From: Christensenella sp.
GTDB lineage: Bacteria > Bacillota > Clostridia > Christensenellales > UBA3700
Direction: 5' to 3'
Assembly (NCBI GenBank): GCA_022784465.1
Contig: JALFUR010000007.1
Span: 1-63,219, forward strand
Length of the DNA stretch: 63,219 bases
Within the stretch, counting starts at the first letter, position 1; the number at the start of each line of letters is the position of its first letter. Both the position numbers and the translations under genes were made by a program. Of this stretch, positions 62,336 to 63,219 are shown piece by piece. Below the pieces are notes generated by a model, which saw only the letters and a list, made by a program, of their open reading frames with translations, was not told the origin of the DNA and made no database searches.

Positions 62336-62419
62336 GCGGATGTGGCGAAATTGGCAGACGCGCTAGACTTAGGATCTAGTGTCCTCGACATGGGGGTTCA
62401 AGTCCCTTCATCCGCACCA
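62336..62419 (+). tRNA. tRNA-Leu (anticodon TAG)
   Basis: Class II tRNA with a long variable arm. The acceptor GCGGATG pairs with CATCCGC; the anticodon loop is CTTAGGA with TAG; CCA is encoded. Confidence 0.95.
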
Positions 62420-62430
62420 CATAATGCTAA

Positions 62431-62506
62431 GCGCCTTTAGCTCAGTTGGTAGAGCACCTGACTCTTAATCAGGGTGTCCAGGGTTCGAGTCCCTGAAGGC
62501 GCACCA
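62431..62506 (+). tRNA. tRNA-Lys (anticodon CTT)
   Basis: Acceptor GCGCCTT pairs with AAGGCGC; the anticodon loop is CTCTTAA with CTT; T-loop TTCGAGT; CCA is encoded. It is the last tRNA and second Lys tRNA in the array. Confidence 0.95.
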
Positions 62507-62530
62507 TGGGAGAATTGCACGAAATTAGTA

Positions 62531-62562
62531 AAAAAATTGTTGGTAATTGCCAACTTTTTTTT
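62531..62562 (+). terminator. tRNA cluster terminator
   Basis: GTTGG (62539-62543) pairs with CCAAC (62550-62554), flanked by an A-run and a run of eight T residues. Confidence 0.8.
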
Positions 62563-62591
62563 CGCCATAATTTTGACCTGAATTTTATTTT

Positions 62592-62619
62592 TTGCCAATA
62601 CTATATATAGTATTGGCAA
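62592..62619. repeat. 28-base perfect palindrome
   Basis: TTGCCAATACTATA (62592-62605) is followed immediately by its exact reverse complement up to 62619. It has no loop and a short T-rich stretch follows, so it could be a protein-binding site as well as a terminator-like hairpin. Confidence 0.75.
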
Positions 62620-62994
62620 TTTTCTTTCAACCCACCATTTTACAAACGAAAAAATTTCAATTTGTAAACCCCCTATTTTTTTAAAGAAAAATTTTTCTCA
62701 ATTTTTTGCACTATAGAAAAATATTGTCTGAAAACTGTTAAAAACTTATAGTTATACAACCCCAGATAAACTTGCTTAAATTACCCCCATATATTTTGCC
62801 TTTTCGTTTGGTCCTTTTTTAGCATATTTTATTCTCACACAAAGGGAAAAAGATTTTGCTTAAACATTTAATTATATTTATCTTTTAAAGACAAAATAAT
62901 TTTCTTATTCCTTTGTATTCTTCCCTATTCAAATAAAGCTATGCTGTTTGGTCCCTGCCGAAAGGCAAAATAAAATATATGGAGGTATATAAAA
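62620..62994. other. AT-rich non-coding stretch before the last gene
   Basis: No gene is seen on either strand between the tRNA terminator and the last start codon. It contains an inverted repeat TTTACAAA/TTTGTAAA (62639-62668), the perfect palindrome AGAAAAATTTTTCT (62685-62698), two copies of TTTGGTCC about 150 bases apart (near 62798 and 62946), and a small TGCC-GAAA-GGCA hairpin (62956-62967). The end is GGAGG ahead of the ATG at 62995. It may be a long leader or the boundary of an inserted element. Confidence 0.5.
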
Positions 62995-63219
62995 ATGAAA
63001 AAAGTTATTTATTCAGTAACTAAAGTAACAAAACAAGAAAACATTAAAATATCTGGGATAGGATATATCACAGACACTGATCTTATTACTACTTGTATGA
63101 GTAAGAAAAATACTCCTTACATTAGAGTTTTTGAAGATTGCATCAAAGATTGTCATTTGGTAGACAAAACCACAGACCAATTTAAAGGCTCATATTTTGA
63201 ATGGGCTGAATACGATGGA
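62995..63219 (+). CDS. unrecognised protein, 5' part only
   Basis: The frame is open for 75 codons to the window edge. GGAGG lies eight bases before the ATG. The visible N-terminus (MKKVIYSVTKVTKQENIKIS) has alternating hydrophobic residues that suggest beta strands, and there is no signal peptide. I do not recognise a family, and the rest of the gene is outside the window. Confidence 0.7.
   Translation, partial: MKKVIYSVTKVTKQENIKISGIGYITDTDLITTCMSKKNTPYIRVFEDCIKDCHLVDKTTDQFKGSYFEWAEYDG

Overview
This window is AT-rich DNA from a low-GC member of the Bacillota, most likely an anaerobic, Clostridia-like organism from a spore-forming lineage. The evidence is gene order. The blocks yqfC-yqfD-phoH-pgpH-ybeY-era-yqzL-recO, topA-trmFO-hslV-hslU, smc-ftsY-ylxM-ffh-rpsP-khpA-rimM-trmD-rbgA-rnhB-rplS and rpmF-plsX-rnc all follow the Firmicutes arrangement. 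YqfC, YqfD and YlbJ are sporulation-associated families. Pyruvate phosphate dikinase and the Pta-AckA pair point to anaerobic, acetate-forming energy metabolism. The species cannot be named from the window.

Layout. (1) 1-10.3 kb, minus strand: ppdK with its own promoter and terminator, downstream of a run from dnaB through yqfC, yqfD, phoH, pgpH, ybeY and era to yqzL and recO. (2) 10.3-15.2 kb: pepF and a PfoR-type PTS IIC-like permease, then a small group of lipoproteins and membrane proteins. (3) 15.2-16.5 kb, plus strand: an M28-type membrane peptidase, followed by a 299-base gap with a strong unexplained hairpin. (4) 16.8-28.9 kb, minus strand: one tightly packed operon read as membrane GT-C-like protein, topA, trmFO, hslV, hslU, hisS, aspS, thioredoxin, glyA. 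(5) 29.2-30.4 kb: an accessory DUF4143-type ATPase. (6) 30.7-40.9 kb: the ribosome/SRP/chromosome block from smc to rplS, in two transcription units. (7) 41.2-42.3 kb: an orphan HipA-fold kinase-like gene. (8) 42.4-46.7 kb: rnc, plsX, rpmF, ackA, pta. (9) 46.8-48.8 kb, plus strand: tmcAL and ylbJ. (10) 48.8-57.3 kb, minus strand: a very large repeat lipoprotein with a transglutaminase-like domain, an aconitase-family hydratase, 5-formyl-THF cyclo-ligase, an RsmD-CoaD fusion and a coiled-coil protein. (11) 57.4-61.7 kb: DUF2156 protein (minus), then a plus-strand membrane protein, rdgB, a YfcE-type phosphoesterase and typA. (12) 61.8-63.2 kb: seven tRNA genes under one strong promoter, a terminator, a series of inverted repeats, and the start of an unrecognised gene running off the end.

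Most of the window is housekeeping. The points that deserve attention are: missing canonical start codons for yqfD and phoH; the RsmD-CoaD fusion; a rare GCGC core inside several promoter spacers; apparently leaderless genes near 57.3 and 58.35 kb; the eight-module lipoprotein with a 453-base in-frame tandem repeat; the GT-C-like protein with an N-terminal lipobox and carbohydrate-binding-like domain; shortened RecO and PgpH; and structured non-coding DNA at 16.65 and 62.5-62.99 kb. No CRISPR array, insertion sequence, rRNA or complete prophage is visible.
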